Assembly: GCA_021827985.1 (NCBI GenBank)
Contig: JAKATL010000011.1
Coordinates: 1 to 57,413, forward strand
Length of the DNA: 57,413 nt
Direction: 5' to 3'
Source of the DNA: a bacterium
GTDB taxonomy: Bacteria; Chloroflexota; Dormibacteria; Aeolococcales; Bog-877
The position numbers were made by a program, and so were the translations under genes. The first letter of the stretch is position 1; each line of letters begins with the position of its first letter. The notes below the pieces were generated by a model. It worked only from the letters and a program-made list of their open reading frames with translations. It had not been told where the DNA came from and made no database searches. This document shows positions 8,540-17,033 of this stretch, one piece after another.

Positions 8540-9802
8540 TTGCCATTCGTCGTCACCGGTATAAGCCACCGTCTGGCGCCCCTTCCGGCACGCGAGCGGC
8601 TCCACTTGGATGACCGTCAGGTGGTCGAGTCGCTGCGGGCCCTTGTGGGTCACTCGGGGCTGGTGGGGGCGGCGTGCCTCAGCACCTGCAACCGCACTGA
8701 GTTCTATCTCCAGACCAGGAGCGCAGCCGAGGCCCGGCGGGCGACCTCGCGCTTCTTCCACTACCTGGAGGGCCGGGCGCAGCTGGCCGGCCTGGTGATG
8801 AGCCGCACTGGTTCGGAGGCGATGGTCCACCTCTTCCGCGTCGCCAGCGGGCTGGACAGCGCCATTCTGGGGGAGGCTCAGGTGCTCTCCCAGTTCAAGC
8901 GGGCCCATCGGCTGGCCCGCGATGCTGGGACTCTGAGTGGAGACTTGGACCTCCTGATGCGCCGGGCCATCGAGACTTCCAAGTTGGTGCGGAGCACCAC
9001 GGGGATCTCCCGGCAGGCGGTCGGGTACGGGCAGGTGGCGGTCGAGGCCGCCCGCAGGCGCCTTGGTGACCTGACCGGGCTGGGGGTCCTGATGGTAGGC
9101 GGCGGCAGCATCGGCGGGGCGGCGGCGCGTCTCCTGGCCGGTGCGGGCTGCGCTCCCATCCTGGTAGCCAGGCGGGGTCCGCGAGCGCAAGCCCTGGCCC
9201 AGGCGGTGGACGCCCGACTGGTGGAGCTGACCGAGCTCAGGGAGTTTGCTGGCCAGATCTCGCTGGTTGTCTGCAGCACCAGCAGTCAGGCCCGGGTCCT
9301 GACCGCCGCTGACGTGGCAGCGCTGCGTGGCCCGAAGGGGCGCTTGCTGATACTCGATCTCGCCGTCCCGCGAGACGTGGAACCGGAGGCCGGAGAGCTG
9401 GATGGCGTGGAGCTGCTCGACCTTGACGACCTCGGTGAGGAGGTGGCTGCCAATCTGAAGGCGCGGGAGATGCACCGCCCGCAGGCTGAGCTGGCGGTGA
9501 GCCGGGCGGTTGAGGCGGTCTGGGAGGAGCTCGCCGCTCGGGAGGCCGGCCCGACCATCGCCAGGTTGGTGGACCGGGCCGAGGTGGTCAGGAGAGGGGA
9601 GTTGCGGCGCGCCATGGCCCGGATGCCCCAGTTGGGTGACGCGGAGCGCCGGCAGCTCGAGCGCCTCACCCAGGCCATAGCCGCCAAGCTGATCCACCCG
9701 CCCATCGCCTTCCTTCGCGAGAACGCCGACGACCCCGAGCGCCGACGCATAGTCGAGGAGGTCTTCGACCTTTCGCCGGTGGAGGACGGGGGCGCCCCTT
9801 GA
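8540..9802 (+). CDS. hemA: glutamyl-tRNA reductase
   Basis: First enzyme of the C5 pathway: reduces glutamyl-tRNA(Glu) to glutamate-1-semialdehyde with NADPH. The 420-residue protein has the catalytic Cys50 in STCNRTEFY, the LGEAQVLSQ substrate-binding signature, a Rossmann motif VGGGSIGG, and the C-terminal dimerisation helices. TTG 8540 fits the family N-terminus (MPFVVTGISHR) and puts the nucleophile at the same number as in E. coli. No Shine-Dalgarno is visible before it. It overlaps hemC by 4 bases (TTGA) and leads the heme operon. Confidence 0.93.
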   Translation: MPFVVTGISHRLAPLPARERLHLDDRQVVESLRALVGHSGLVGAACLSTCNRTEFYLQTRSAAEARRATSRFFHYLEGRAQLAGLVMSRTGSEAMVHLFRVASGLDSAILGEAQVLSQFKRAHRLARDAGTLSGDLDLLMRRAIETSKLVRSTTGISRQAVGYGQVAVEAARRRLGDLTGLGVLMVGGGSIGGAAARLLAGAGCAPILVARRGPRAQALAQAVDARLVELTELREFAGQISLVVCSTSSQARVLTAADVAALRGPKGRLLILDLAVPRDVEPEAGELDGVELLDLDDLGEEVAANLKAREMHRPQAELAVSRAVEAVWEELAAREAGPTIARLVDRAEVVRRGELRRAMARMPQLGDAERRQLERLTQAIAAKLIHPPIAFLRENADDPERRRIVEEVFDLSPVEDGGAP

Positions 9803-10680
9803 TCGTCCTGGGCAGCCGGGGCAGCCAGCTGGCCCTGGTTCAGGCCAACCTGGTGGTGGCTGCCCTGCACCGCCTCCCCTCGGCTCCCGAGGCCGTGGTG
9901 CGCGTTGTAAACAGCGACGGGGACCTGAGCCCCGGAGCCAGCCTCGCGGACCAGCGGGTCGACGGCTGGTTCACCTCCCGGCTGCAGCAGGAGCTCGCCG
10001 CCGGCTCGATCGACGCCGCGGTGCACAGCGCCAAGGACCTGCCCACTGCGAGCCCCGCGGGTCTCGCAGTGCCGGCCTATCTGGAGCGCGCGGATGCCCG
10101 TGACGTTGTGGTCACCAGGGCAGGTGTCCCCTGGCTCGAGCTGCCCTCGGGGTGCTGCCTCGGTACGTCGTCACCCCGTCGGATGGCCCAGCTGAGTGCG
10201 GTGCGAACCGACCTCACCTTCCGCCCCGTCCGAGGCAACGTGCCCACCCGCCTCCGCCTGGTCGACGATGGGATGGTGGACGGGGTGGTGGTTGCCGCCG
10301 CCGGCCTGCTCCGGCTCGGGCTGCTGGGACGCGGCCAGCCGCTCGATCCCCGCCGTGAGTGCACCCCGGCCGCCGGCCAGGGCGCGATCGCGGTGGAGGC
10401 GCGAATGGACAGCCGCTGGCTCGGGGTGCTCGCTCAACTCGACCACCTCCCCACACGAGTCGCGGTGGAGGCCGAGCGGCGCCTTCTGGGGCGGATGGGA
10501 GGAGGCTGCCAGCTGGCTCTGGGGGCCCTGGCCGAGCCCATCCCGGTCGGCGGATGGCTGGTTTCGGCCGCCTATGCCGCGGACGGAGGGGGCCTGCGCA
10601 GGCAGGCCGCCGTGGTGCCCGACCTCCTGGCCGAGTTCGCCCTTGACGAGCTGGTGGGGCGTCTGAGCGCCCTGGGGTGA
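9799..10680 (+). CDS. hemC: porphobilinogen deaminase (hydroxymethylbilane synthase)
   Basis: Polymerises four porphobilinogen units to hydroxymethylbilane. The 293-residue protein shows GSRGSQLAL at the N-terminus, HSAKDLP with the catalytic Asp, GTSSPRR, and the dipyrromethane-cofactor Cys237 in GGCQLALGA. The TTG start overlaps the hemA stop, and the stop overlaps the hemD GTG (GTGA), so the three are translationally coupled. Confidence 0.95.
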   Translation: MIVLGSRGSQLALVQANLVVAALHRLPSAPEAVVRVVNSDGDLSPGASLADQRVDGWFTSRLQQELAAGSIDAAVHSAKDLPTASPAGLAVPAYLERADARDVVVTRAGVPWLELPSGCCLGTSSPRRMAQLSAVRTDLTFRPVRGNVPTRLRLVDDGMVDGVVVAAAGLLRLGLLGRGQPLDPRRECTPAAGQGAIAVEARMDSRWLGVLAQLDHLPTRVAVEAERRLLGRMGGGCQLALGALAEPIPVGGWLVSAAYAADGGGLRRQAAVVPDLLAEFALDELVGRLSALG

Positions 10681-11438
10681 GCCGATTGAGCGGGGCCCGG
10701 GTCCTCGTCACCCGCCCGGAGCCCGCTGATGGTGGCCTCGGCGTGCTGCTCCGGGCGGCTGGCGCCGAGCCGGTCTGGGTCCCGGTCATCAGGCTGATTC
10801 CGCTCCTCGGCCCCGAGGAGATGGACGCACTAAGGGCGGAGGTGCAGTCCGGTCGGTTCGACATCGTCGCCTTCACCAGTGCCAACGCATTGCGCCTCCT
10901 GGGGGTTGGCCACCCCTCCGGCTCGGGAACTGAGCTCTTCGCGATCGGGCCGGGGACCGCGGCTGCCGCCCGGAAGCTGGGGTGGATGCCTCGGCCGCTG
11001 CCCCAGGAGTTCGTGGCCGAGTCCCTGGCAGAGGCGATGCTGGCTTCCGGAGTCAGCGGCCGCCGCGTCCTCCTCCCCCGTGCCGAAGGGGCTCGGGACG
11101 TGCTCCCCAGGGCACTTGAGGAGGCGGGGGCGGACGTGACCGAGGTCGCGCTCTACCGGGCCTCCGCCGACCAGGCCTCGGCCCCCAAGCTGAGAAGTCT
11201 TCTGCGCGACGCCCCGGACTGGATCACCTTCACCAGCTCCAGCACTGTCCGCGGTTTCGCCGAGCTCGCCCAGGGTCGGGGACTTCCCCCAGGCTCGAGG
11301 GTCGCCTGCATCGGCCCGATAACGGCGACGACGGCCGAGGCTTACGGGCTTGGGCCAGAGGTGGTGGCCAAGGTCCATTCCCTGCCGGGCCTGGTGGCGG
11401 CGATGGCGGCGGCCCCGGTCGACGACAATAGCCGCTGA
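10677..11438 (+). CDS. hemD: uroporphyrinogen-III synthase
   Basis: Closes and inverts ring D of hydroxymethylbilane. The family is poorly conserved; the 253-residue length, the N-terminal VLVTRPE signature, the ITFTSSSTVRGFAEL strand and the position between hemC and hemB support the call. The GTG start overlaps the hemC stop by 4 bases, and hemB starts 1 base after its stop. The product feeds both heme and the siroheme branch encoded at 55.3-56.7 kb. Confidence 0.9.
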   Translation: MSRLSGARVLVTRPEPADGGLGVLLRAAGAEPVWVPVIRLIPLLGPEEMDALRAEVQSGRFDIVAFTSANALRLLGVGHPSGSGTELFAIGPGTAAAARKLGWMPRPLPQEFVAESLAEAMLASGVSGRRVLLPRAEGARDVLPRALEEAGADVTEVALYRASADQASAPKLRSLLRDAPDWITFTSSSTVRGFAELAQGRGLPPGSRVACIGPITATTAEAYGLGPEVVAKVHSLPGLVAAMAAAPVDDNSR

Positions 11439-11439
11439 G

Positions 11440-12426
11440 ATGTCCTTCCCAGACGATCGCCCTCGTCGGCTTCGCCGCACCCCCATCCTGCGCCGGCTGG
11501 TCCGTGAGACGCACCTTCGGGCGGATCAGCTGCTCCTGCCCTGTTTCGTGGCCGAGGGTGTGCCGGAACGGAGGGCCATCTCCACTATGCCGGGTGTCTA
11601 CCAGGAGACGGTGGACAGCCTCGTGGCCCTCGCCACGGAGGCCGCCGAGCTGGGGCTGGCCGGGCTGGTGCTCTTCGGGGTGCCAGAGCGCAAGGACGAT
11701 TCGGGGTCCTCGGCCTGGGATGACCAGGGAATCGTCCAGGTGGCTCTACGGCGGCTGCGCTCCGAGTTCGGCGACCGTTTGCTGCTGGTGGCGGACGACT
11801 GCCTGGACGAGTACACAGTTCATGGCCACTGCGGTGTGCTGGATGCCCGGGGAGAGGTGGAGAACGACCGCACCCTGGAGCTCTACCAGCGGGTGGCGGT
11901 TAGCCAGGCGGCTGCCGGAGCGGACGTGATCGCCCCCTCGGGGATGATGGATGGGCAGGTCGGCGCCATCCGAGAAGCGCTGGACTCCTCCGGGCAGACG
12001 AAGGTTTTGATCCTGGCCTACGCGGCCAAGTTCGCCTCCTGCTTCTACGGCCCCTTCCGCGAGGCGGCCGACTGCGCCCCCCAGTTCGGCGATCGGCGAG
12101 GCTACCAGATGGACCCTGCCAACCGCCGTGAGGCGATGCGGGAGCTGGAGTTGGATCTGCTCGAGGGGGCCGACATCCTCATGGTCAAGCCCGGCCTGAG
12201 CTATCTGGACCTGGTCCGCGAGGCTCGCGACCATTTCGACGCCCCGCTGGCCTGCTTCTCCGTCTCCGGGGAGTACGCCATGCTGCAGGCGGCCGCCGCC
12301 GCAGGGGCTTTGGACCTCCGCCAGGCGGTCTTGGAATCGCACCTCTCGATGCGCCGGGCCGGTGCCGACGTGATCCTGACCTACTTTGCCCGCGAGATCA
12401 GCCGCTGGCTCAGGGAGGAGGGCTGA
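11440..12426 (+). CDS. hemB: porphobilinogen synthase (ALA dehydratase)
   Basis: Condenses two 5-aminolevulinate molecules to porphobilinogen. The 328-residue protein has the two Schiff-base lysines, K197 (AKFASCFYG) and K250 (MVKPGLSYLD). The metal loop reads DDCLDEYTVHGHCG, so the ligand set is C121-D123-C131. This is intermediate between three-Cys zinc enzymes and Asp-rich magnesium enzymes and, as I recall, is common in Actinobacteria-like lineages. The ATG follows the hemD stop by 1 base, and its stop overlaps the next gene. Confidence 0.96.
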   Translation: MSFPDDRPRRLRRTPILRRLVRETHLRADQLLLPCFVAEGVPERRAISTMPGVYQETVDSLVALATEAAELGLAGLVLFGVPERKDDSGSSAWDDQGIVQVALRRLRSEFGDRLLLVADDCLDEYTVHGHCGVLDARGEVENDRTLELYQRVAVSQAAAGADVIAPSGMMDGQVGAIREALDSSGQTKVLILAYAAKFASCFYGPFREAADCAPQFGDRRGYQMDPANRREAMRELELDLLEGADILMVKPGLSYLDLVREARDHFDAPLACFSVSGEYAMLQAAAAAGALDLRQAVLESHLSMRRAGADVILTYFAREISRWLREEG

Positions 12427-13112
12427 TGCCGTCCTCCCTGCGACGCCCCCTGGCGCTGGCGCTGGCCGCGGTGGTGGTGGTGGCCCTGGGAGTGGTCGCC
12501 TTTTTCGTCAATGTCGGAGCCCATAGGGAGGTCACCCCAGTGTCCGCAGCAGATTGCCAGCAGGCCCAGTTCGGACCTCCGCTCGCCCCCCTCGACCAGC
12601 CCGCTAACCTGCGGCATTACCCCGCAGCTCCCCCGATGACCATCGACCTCCACCGGCTCTACGAGGCCACGATCACCGTCCCCGAGGGGGAGATCGTTGT
12701 CTGCCTCGTCCCCAGCTGGGCACCGGTCACCGTCAACGTGTTCGTGACCCTGGCGCGCAACCACTTCTTCGACGGGCTCAAGTGGGCACGCGACCCGAGG
12801 ACCGCGCCCGGCGGGCCGGTGATCCAGGGCGGCAGCCCCCACGACAACCTCACGGGAGGGCCGGGATTCCAGTTCCGCAGTGAGCCGGTCAACTCCCCGC
12901 TCTACAGCAAGGGTGCCTACCAGCCGGGCGCCGTGGCCATGGCCAACGCCGGGGCCAACACCAACGGCAGCCAGTTCTTCATCACCCTGTCGCCCTTCAC
13001 CCTCTCCCCCGACTACAACCTGTTCGGGGAGGTCGTCTCCGGCCTCGAGGTCGCCCAGAGGGTCCACCGAGGCGACCCCATGCGGATAACCGTCCGGGAG
13101 CAGCTTCCCTGA
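12426..13112 (+). CDS. membrane-anchored cyclophilin-type peptidyl-prolyl isomerase
   Basis: A 228-residue protein with an N-terminal signal-anchor (LALALAAVVVVALGVVAFFV) and a cyclophilin domain from about residue 80: RNHFFDGLKW, GSPHDNLTGGPGF and the hallmark GSQFFITLSP and NLFGEVVSG. It should catalyse proline isomerisation on the outside of the membrane. It sits inside the heme operon, overlapping the hemB stop by 1 base, with hemL following. A direct role in heme synthesis is unlikely; it may assist folding of exported proteins. Confidence 0.9.
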   Translation: MPSSLRRPLALALAAVVVVALGVVAFFVNVGAHREVTPVSAADCQQAQFGPPLAPLDQPANLRHYPAAPPMTIDLHRLYEATITVPEGEIVVCLVPSWAPVTVNVFVTLARNHFFDGLKWARDPRTAPGGPVIQGGSPHDNLTGGPGFQFRSEPVNSPLYSKGAYQPGAVAMANAGANTNGSQFFITLSPFTLSPDYNLFGEVVSGLEVAQRVHRGDPMRITVREQLP

Positions 13113-13129
13113 GCGCAGGGGGACACCGC

Positions 13130-14410
13130 CTGGACCGCTCCATCAGGGCCCTGGCGCGCGCCCAGCGGGTGATGCCGGGAGGGGTGAACAGCCCGGTGCG
13201 CTCATTCCGCGGGGTGGGGGGGGCTCCGCCCTTTTTCGCCTCCGCGGAGGGGCCATACCTGGTCGACCTGGACGGGAATCGCTACCTGGACATGGTCCTG
13301 GCCTACGGTCCCCTCATCCTTGGGCACCTCCCCCCGCCGGTCGTGGATGCGCTCCGGGCCCAGCTCGCCCGGGCGGAGGCGCTGGGGGGGCCCTCCGAAC
13401 TTGAGGTCGAGCTCGCCGAGGAGGTTGCCCGGCGCATGCCGGCGGTGGAGATGCTCCGGCTCACCAGCAGCGGCACCGAGGCGGCGATGGGAGCCGTGCG
13501 TCTGGCCCGGGCGGCGACGGGTCGGGACCTGATCCTGAAATTCGACGGCTGCTACCACGGCCACGCCGACTCCCTGCTGGCGGCGGCTGGATCGGGGGTG
13601 GCCACCCTGTCCATCCCCGGCTCGCCGGGGGTGCCGGCGGGAACTGTGGCCGACACCCTGGTGGCGCCCTTCAACGACCTGGATGGGGTGGAGGAGCTGT
13701 TCTCGGCACAGGGTGAGCGGGTGGCGGCGGTAATTGTCGAGCCGGTGGCCGGCAACATGGGGGTGGTGCCTCCTGAGCCGCGCTTTCTGGAGGGGCTGCG
13801 TCGGCTCACCACCCGCCACGGGGCCCTGCTCATCCTCGATGAGGTCATGACCGGGTTCCGGGTGGCCCGCGGCGGCGCGCAGGAGCTCTACGGGGTCACC
13901 CCCGACCTAACCTGCCTCGGCAAGGTGATCGGAGGGGGGCTGCCAGTGGGGGCCTTCGGCGGCCGCGCCGACCTGATGGGGCTGCTGGCGCCCGCAGGCC
14001 CGGTCTACCAGGCCGGGACCCTGAGCGGCAACCCGCTCGCGGTGACCGCCGGGCTGGCCACCTTGGGCCAGCTGGACTCCCAGCTCCCCTACCGGCGGCT
14101 GGAGGGGATGGGCGCCCGGCTCGAGGAGGGGATGTCGGCTGCGGCTCGGGAGCTCGGTGTTCCCCTGCGGGTGAACCGGGTGGGGTCGATGCTCACGTTC
14201 TTCTTCTCGGAGCAGCCGGTCCGCGACTACGCCTCCGCTCGCTCCAGCGACCTGGCCCGCTTCGCCCTGGTGCACCGGGGTCTCCTCGAGCGGGGGGTGT
14301 TCTGGCCACCCTCCCAGTTCGAGGCGGGATTCCTCTCCCTGGCCCACACCGATCAGGAGCTGGGCCACCTCCTGGAGGCTTTCTCTGCGGCCCTCGCCGC
14401 CTCGGCTTGA
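13130..14410 (+). CDS. hemL: glutamate-1-semialdehyde 2,1-aminomutase, apparent CTG start
   Basis: PLP enzyme that turns glutamate-1-semialdehyde into 5-aminolevulinate. The first canonical start (GTG 13169) would begin at VMPGGVNSP and lose the conserved N-terminal helix. Reading from CTG 13130 gives MDRSIRALARAQR before it, with AGGGGGA 7 bases upstream, a total of 426 residues, and the PLP lysine (LGKVIGGG) at 265, the same numbering I recall for the E. coli enzyme. Other motifs: SSGTEAAMGAVRLARA, YHGHAD, LDEVMTGFR. Last gene of the heme cluster. Confidence 0.93.
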   Translation: MDRSIRALARAQRVMPGGVNSPVRSFRGVGGAPPFFASAEGPYLVDLDGNRYLDMVLAYGPLILGHLPPPVVDALRAQLARAEALGGPSELEVELAEEVARRMPAVEMLRLTSSGTEAAMGAVRLARAATGRDLILKFDGCYHGHADSLLAAAGSGVATLSIPGSPGVPAGTVADTLVAPFNDLDGVEELFSAQGERVAAVIVEPVAGNMGVVPPEPRFLEGLRRLTTRHGALLILDEVMTGFRVARGGAQELYGVTPDLTCLGKVIGGGLPVGAFGGRADLMGLLAPAGPVYQAGTLSGNPLAVTAGLATLGQLDSQLPYRRLEGMGARLEEGMSAAARELGVPLRVNRVGSMLTFFFSEQPVRDYASARSSDLARFALVHRGLLERGVFWPPSQFEAGFLSLAHTDQELGHLLEAFSAALAASA

Positions 14411-14447
14411 CCCCGGGCAGCCCCGGAGGGCCATTTTCGGCCGGTGC

Positions 14448-14453
14448 TATACT
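14448..14453 (+). promoter_or_regulatory. -10 box for the tat operon
   Basis: TATACT, about 42 bases ahead of the tatA TTG. It is the same hexamer as the hemA box. AGGAG, 9 bases before the TTG, is the ribosome binding site. Confidence 0.5.
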
Positions 14454-14495
14454 CCGGGCGCCGTCGCCGGAGTTCCCTGATAGGAGCTAGTCGAG

Positions 14496-14738
14496 TTGGG
14501 AGACCACTGGCCGCTGATCCTGCTGGTGCTGTTGGTGGCGCTGGTCATCTTCGGCCCCAGGCGGCTCCCTGAGCTGGGACAGTCCCTGGGTCGGGCACTG
14601 AACGAGTTCCGCCACGCCTCCCAGTCGGCGCTGGGAGATCCTCCCCCGAGCCCACCCCAGTCGGGCTCCCAGGACGGCCCGTCCAGCCCCCCGCCCGCGG
14701 TGGGAGCGGCGCCGGGGCCCACCGACCGGGCCAACTGA
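14496..14738 (+). CDS. tatA: Sec-independent translocase protein TatA
   Basis: An 80-residue TatA/E protein: one N-terminal membrane helix (PLILLVLLVALVIF), the FGPRRLPELG hinge, an amphipathic helix, and a Pro/Ser-rich tail. TatA forms the pore of the twin-arginine pathway that exports folded proteins. TTG start with AGGAG 9 bases upstream. tatC follows after 14 bases; no tatB-like second copy is present, so a minimal TatAC system is likely. Confidence 0.92.
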   Translation: MGDHWPLILLVLLVALVIFGPRRLPELGQSLGRALNEFRHASQSALGDPPPSPPQSGSQDGPSSPPPAVGAAPGPTDRAN

Positions 14739-14752
14739 GCGAGTCCTAGCTG

Positions 14753-15544
14753 GTGGCGGCGCGCCGGCTGAGCGGCTGGCGCAGCGGGCCGGCGCTCCGG
14801 GGGCCGATTCCGGACGGCGGCCGGCAGCTCACCCTGGTGGAGCACCTGGAGGAGCTGCGCCGGGCCATCATCGTCTCCCTGATCGCCTGGGGGCTGGCGA
14901 CCGCTCTGGCCTTCACCTTCAACCAGCCACTGATCGCCATCCTGGAGCGCCCCCTCCGCCTGGCGCTGCAGCGCACCCACTCGCCCTTCGGCCAGAAGGT
15001 GGTGGTCACCAGCCCCATCCAGGGTCTCGCCATCCCCTTCGAGGTCGCGGCGGTGGCCGGGGTGATCCTGGCTCTTCCGGTAATCGTCTGGCAGATCTGG
15101 CGGTTCGTGGCCCCGGGGCTGCGGGAGCGGGAAAGGCAGTTGGCTTTCCCCTTCGTGTTCGGGACGCTGGTCTTCTTCGCCCTGGGAGCGGTCTTCGCCT
15201 ACTTCATCCTCCCCATAGGGCTCTCCTTCCTGGCCACCTTTCTCGGTGGGAACGCCATCTATCTGCCCGACCTCTCCGCCTATCTGTCCTTCCTTTCCCT
15301 GGTGGTGCTGGTCTTCGGGGTCACCTTCGAGATGCCCGTGGCCCTCAGCCTGCTGGCCGCGATGGGGCTCCTGAGCAGTCGGCGCCTCTCCAGCTGGAGG
15401 AAGCCGGCCTACTTCGCCATCGTCCTGGTGGCGCTGGTTGTCACCCCGGGGGCAGACCCCTTCACTCCGACCTTCCTCTCGGTGGCCCTCATCCTTCTCT
15501 ACGAGGGGAGCATCCTCTTCATACGCGGGTTCCTGCACCGCTGA
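14753..15544 (+). CDS. tatC: Sec-independent translocase protein TatC
   Basis: Receptor subunit of the twin-arginine translocase with six membrane helices. The 263-residue protein has the signature LVEHLEELRRAII at the N-terminal face and later WRFVAPGL, FEMPVALSLL and VVTPGADPFT. GTG start 14 bases after tatA. The stop overlaps the rph ATG (ATGA), linking protein export and RNA processing genes in one transcript. Confidence 0.95.
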   Translation: MAARRLSGWRSGPALRGPIPDGGRQLTLVEHLEELRRAIIVSLIAWGLATALAFTFNQPLIAILERPLRLALQRTHSPFGQKVVVTSPIQGLAIPFEVAAVAGVILALPVIVWQIWRFVAPGLRERERQLAFPFVFGTLVFFALGAVFAYFILPIGLSFLATFLGGNAIYLPDLSAYLSFLSLVVLVFGVTFEMPVALSLLAAMGLLSSRRLSSWRKPAYFAIVLVALVVTPGADPFTPTFLSVALILLYEGSILFIRGFLHR

Positions 15545-16260
15545 TGGCCCGCCACGACGGCCGCCTCGCCGATCAGCTTCGCCCGCTCACCATCGAGACC
15601 TCGCTGGGAGGGTGGGCCGAGGGTGAGGCGCTCATCACCCTGGGCTCCACCCGGGTGCTCTGCACCGCCAGCCTCGAAGAGCGGGTCCCGCCGCACCGGC
15701 GGGGGAGCAGGTCGGGTTGGGTGACGGCCGAGTACGCCATGCTGCCCCGGGCCACTCCTGAGCGCACTCCCCGGGAGCGCAACCGGGTGGACGGACGCTC
15801 GCAGGAGATTCAGCGGCTGGTGGCGCGCAGCCTTCGCGCCGCGGTGGACCTCAGGCTGCTTGGGGAGAGGACCGTGATCGTGGACTGCGACGTGCTCCAG
15901 GCGGACGGGGGCACTCGCACCGCCGCCATCTCCGGTGGTTGGGTGGCCCTCTACCTGGCCTGCCGCCGGCTGAGGGCCGCGGGGATGGTGGCGAAGGATC
16001 CCGTCCGGCGCCAGGTGGCGGCGGTGAGCGTGGGCGTGGTCGAAGGGGAGCCGGTGCTGGATCTGGACTACCCCGAGGACAGCCGGGCGGACACGGACAT
16101 GAACCTCGTCATGACCTCTGACCTGCAGCTGGTCGAGGTGCAGGGCACCGCCGAGGGTGCCGCCCTGGACCCGGCGCTGCTGCCCCCGCTTCTGTCCCTC
16201 GGGCAGGTGGGGATCGGCGTCATCCTGGCGGCCCAGCGAGCGGCGGTGGGGGAGGACTGA
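15544..16260 (+). CDS. rph: ribonuclease PH
   Basis: Phosphorolytic 3'-5' exoribonuclease that trims tRNA 3' ends. The 238-residue protein has family motifs in order: RPLTIETSLGGWAEGEALI, GWVTAEYAMLPRAT, GRSQEIQRLVARSLRAAVD, the VDCDVLQADGGTRTA phosphate site, and DLDYPEDSRADTDMNLV. ATG overlaps the tatC stop; rdgB starts 1 base after its stop, the frequent rph-rdgB pairing. Confidence 0.96.
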   Translation: MARHDGRLADQLRPLTIETSLGGWAEGEALITLGSTRVLCTASLEERVPPHRRGSRSGWVTAEYAMLPRATPERTPRERNRVDGRSQEIQRLVARSLRAAVDLRLLGERTVIVDCDVLQADGGTRTAAISGGWVALYLACRRLRAAGMVAKDPVRRQVAAVSVGVVEGEPVLDLDYPEDSRADTDMNLVMTSDLQLVEVQGTAEGAALDPALLPPLLSLGQVGIGVILAAQRAAVGED

Positions 16261-16261
16261 G

Positions 16262-16882
16262 GTGGAGCTGGCGACCGTGGTGGTGGCCAGCCGCAACTCC
16301 GGAAAGGTGGAGGAGTTCCGCCGTCTCCTCGCGCCCCTTGGCTGGCGGCTGCTCGCCCTGGACGAGGCACCCCAGGGAAGCGCCACCACCTGGAAGGAGG
16401 ACCGGGAGACCTACCTGGGCAACGCGCTGGTGAAGGCGGTGGCCGCCGCCACCTCCACTCGGCTGCCCGCCCTCGGCGACGACAGCGGCGTCGAGGTGGC
16501 GGCGCTGGGCGGCTGGCCGGGGCTGCAGACCGCCCGCTGGCTGGGCGACGGCGCCACCACGGCTCAGCTGCGCGAGGGGTTACAGCGAAAGGTGGCCGAC
16601 CTTCCCGAGGAGCAGCGTCAGGCGGCCTTCGTGTGCGCCCTGGCACTGGCGGTCCCCACCGCGGGCGGCGCCCTAAAGACCCTGACTGCGGAGGCTCGGG
16701 TGGAGGGGGTGCTGCTGGCCTCGCCAAGGGGCCGAGCCGGCTTCGGGTATGACCCCATCTTCGTCCCCGCGGGCGAGACCCGGACGATGGCCGAGCTGGC
16801 GCCGGAGGAGAAGGACTTCCACAGCCACCGCGGGCGGGCGGTCCGGCAACTGCTCCAATTGCTGGGACCCTCCGCTACCTGA
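16262..16882 (+). CDS. rdgB: XTP/dITP pyrophosphatase (Ham1 family)
   Basis: House-cleaning enzyme that hydrolyses non-canonical purine triphosphates (ITP, dITP, XTP) to the monophosphate. The 206-residue protein shows VVASRNSGKVEEFRRLL (nucleotide loop), ALGDDSGVEVAALGGWPGL (active-site acidic pair) and GRAGFGYDPIFVP. GTG 16262 was chosen because GGGGGAGG lies about 7 bases upstream and matches the family N-terminus. The open frame extends upstream into rph, but that part is out of frame with it. Confidence 0.93.
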   Translation: MELATVVVASRNSGKVEEFRRLLAPLGWRLLALDEAPQGSATTWKEDRETYLGNALVKAVAAATSTRLPALGDDSGVEVAALGGWPGLQTARWLGDGATTAQLREGLQRKVADLPEEQRQAAFVCALALAVPTAGGALKTLTAEARVEGVLLASPRGRAGFGYDPIFVPAGETRTMAELAPEEKDFHSHRGRAVRQLLQLLGPSAT

Positions 16883-16906
16883 GGAGTGGCTCCACGCCGG
16901 CGCCGG

Positions 16907-16912
16907 TATGAT
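16907..16912 (+). promoter_or_regulatory. -10 box for tRNA-Pro
   Basis: TATGAT, 8 bases before the mature tRNA start. A clear -35 is not visible. Confidence 0.5.
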
Positions 16913-16920
16913 CGCGGCTG

Positions 16921-16995
16921 CGGGGCGTGGCCCAGTGGTAGGGTGCCTGCTTTGGGAGCAGGAGATCGGCGGTTCGAGTCCGCCCGCCCCGACCA
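16921..16995 (+). tRNA. tRNA-Pro(TGG)
   Basis: A full cloverleaf can be drawn: acceptor CGGGGCG/CGCCCCG, D stem GCCC/GGGT, anticodon stem CCTGC/GCAGG with loop TTTGGGA (anticodon TGG, Pro), T arm GGCGG-TTCGAGT-CCGCC. The CCA end is encoded. Confidence 0.96.
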
Positions 16996-17033
16996 CCGCG
17001 AGGCCCGGGGGCCGTGCAGAGGTGTGTTGGCTC

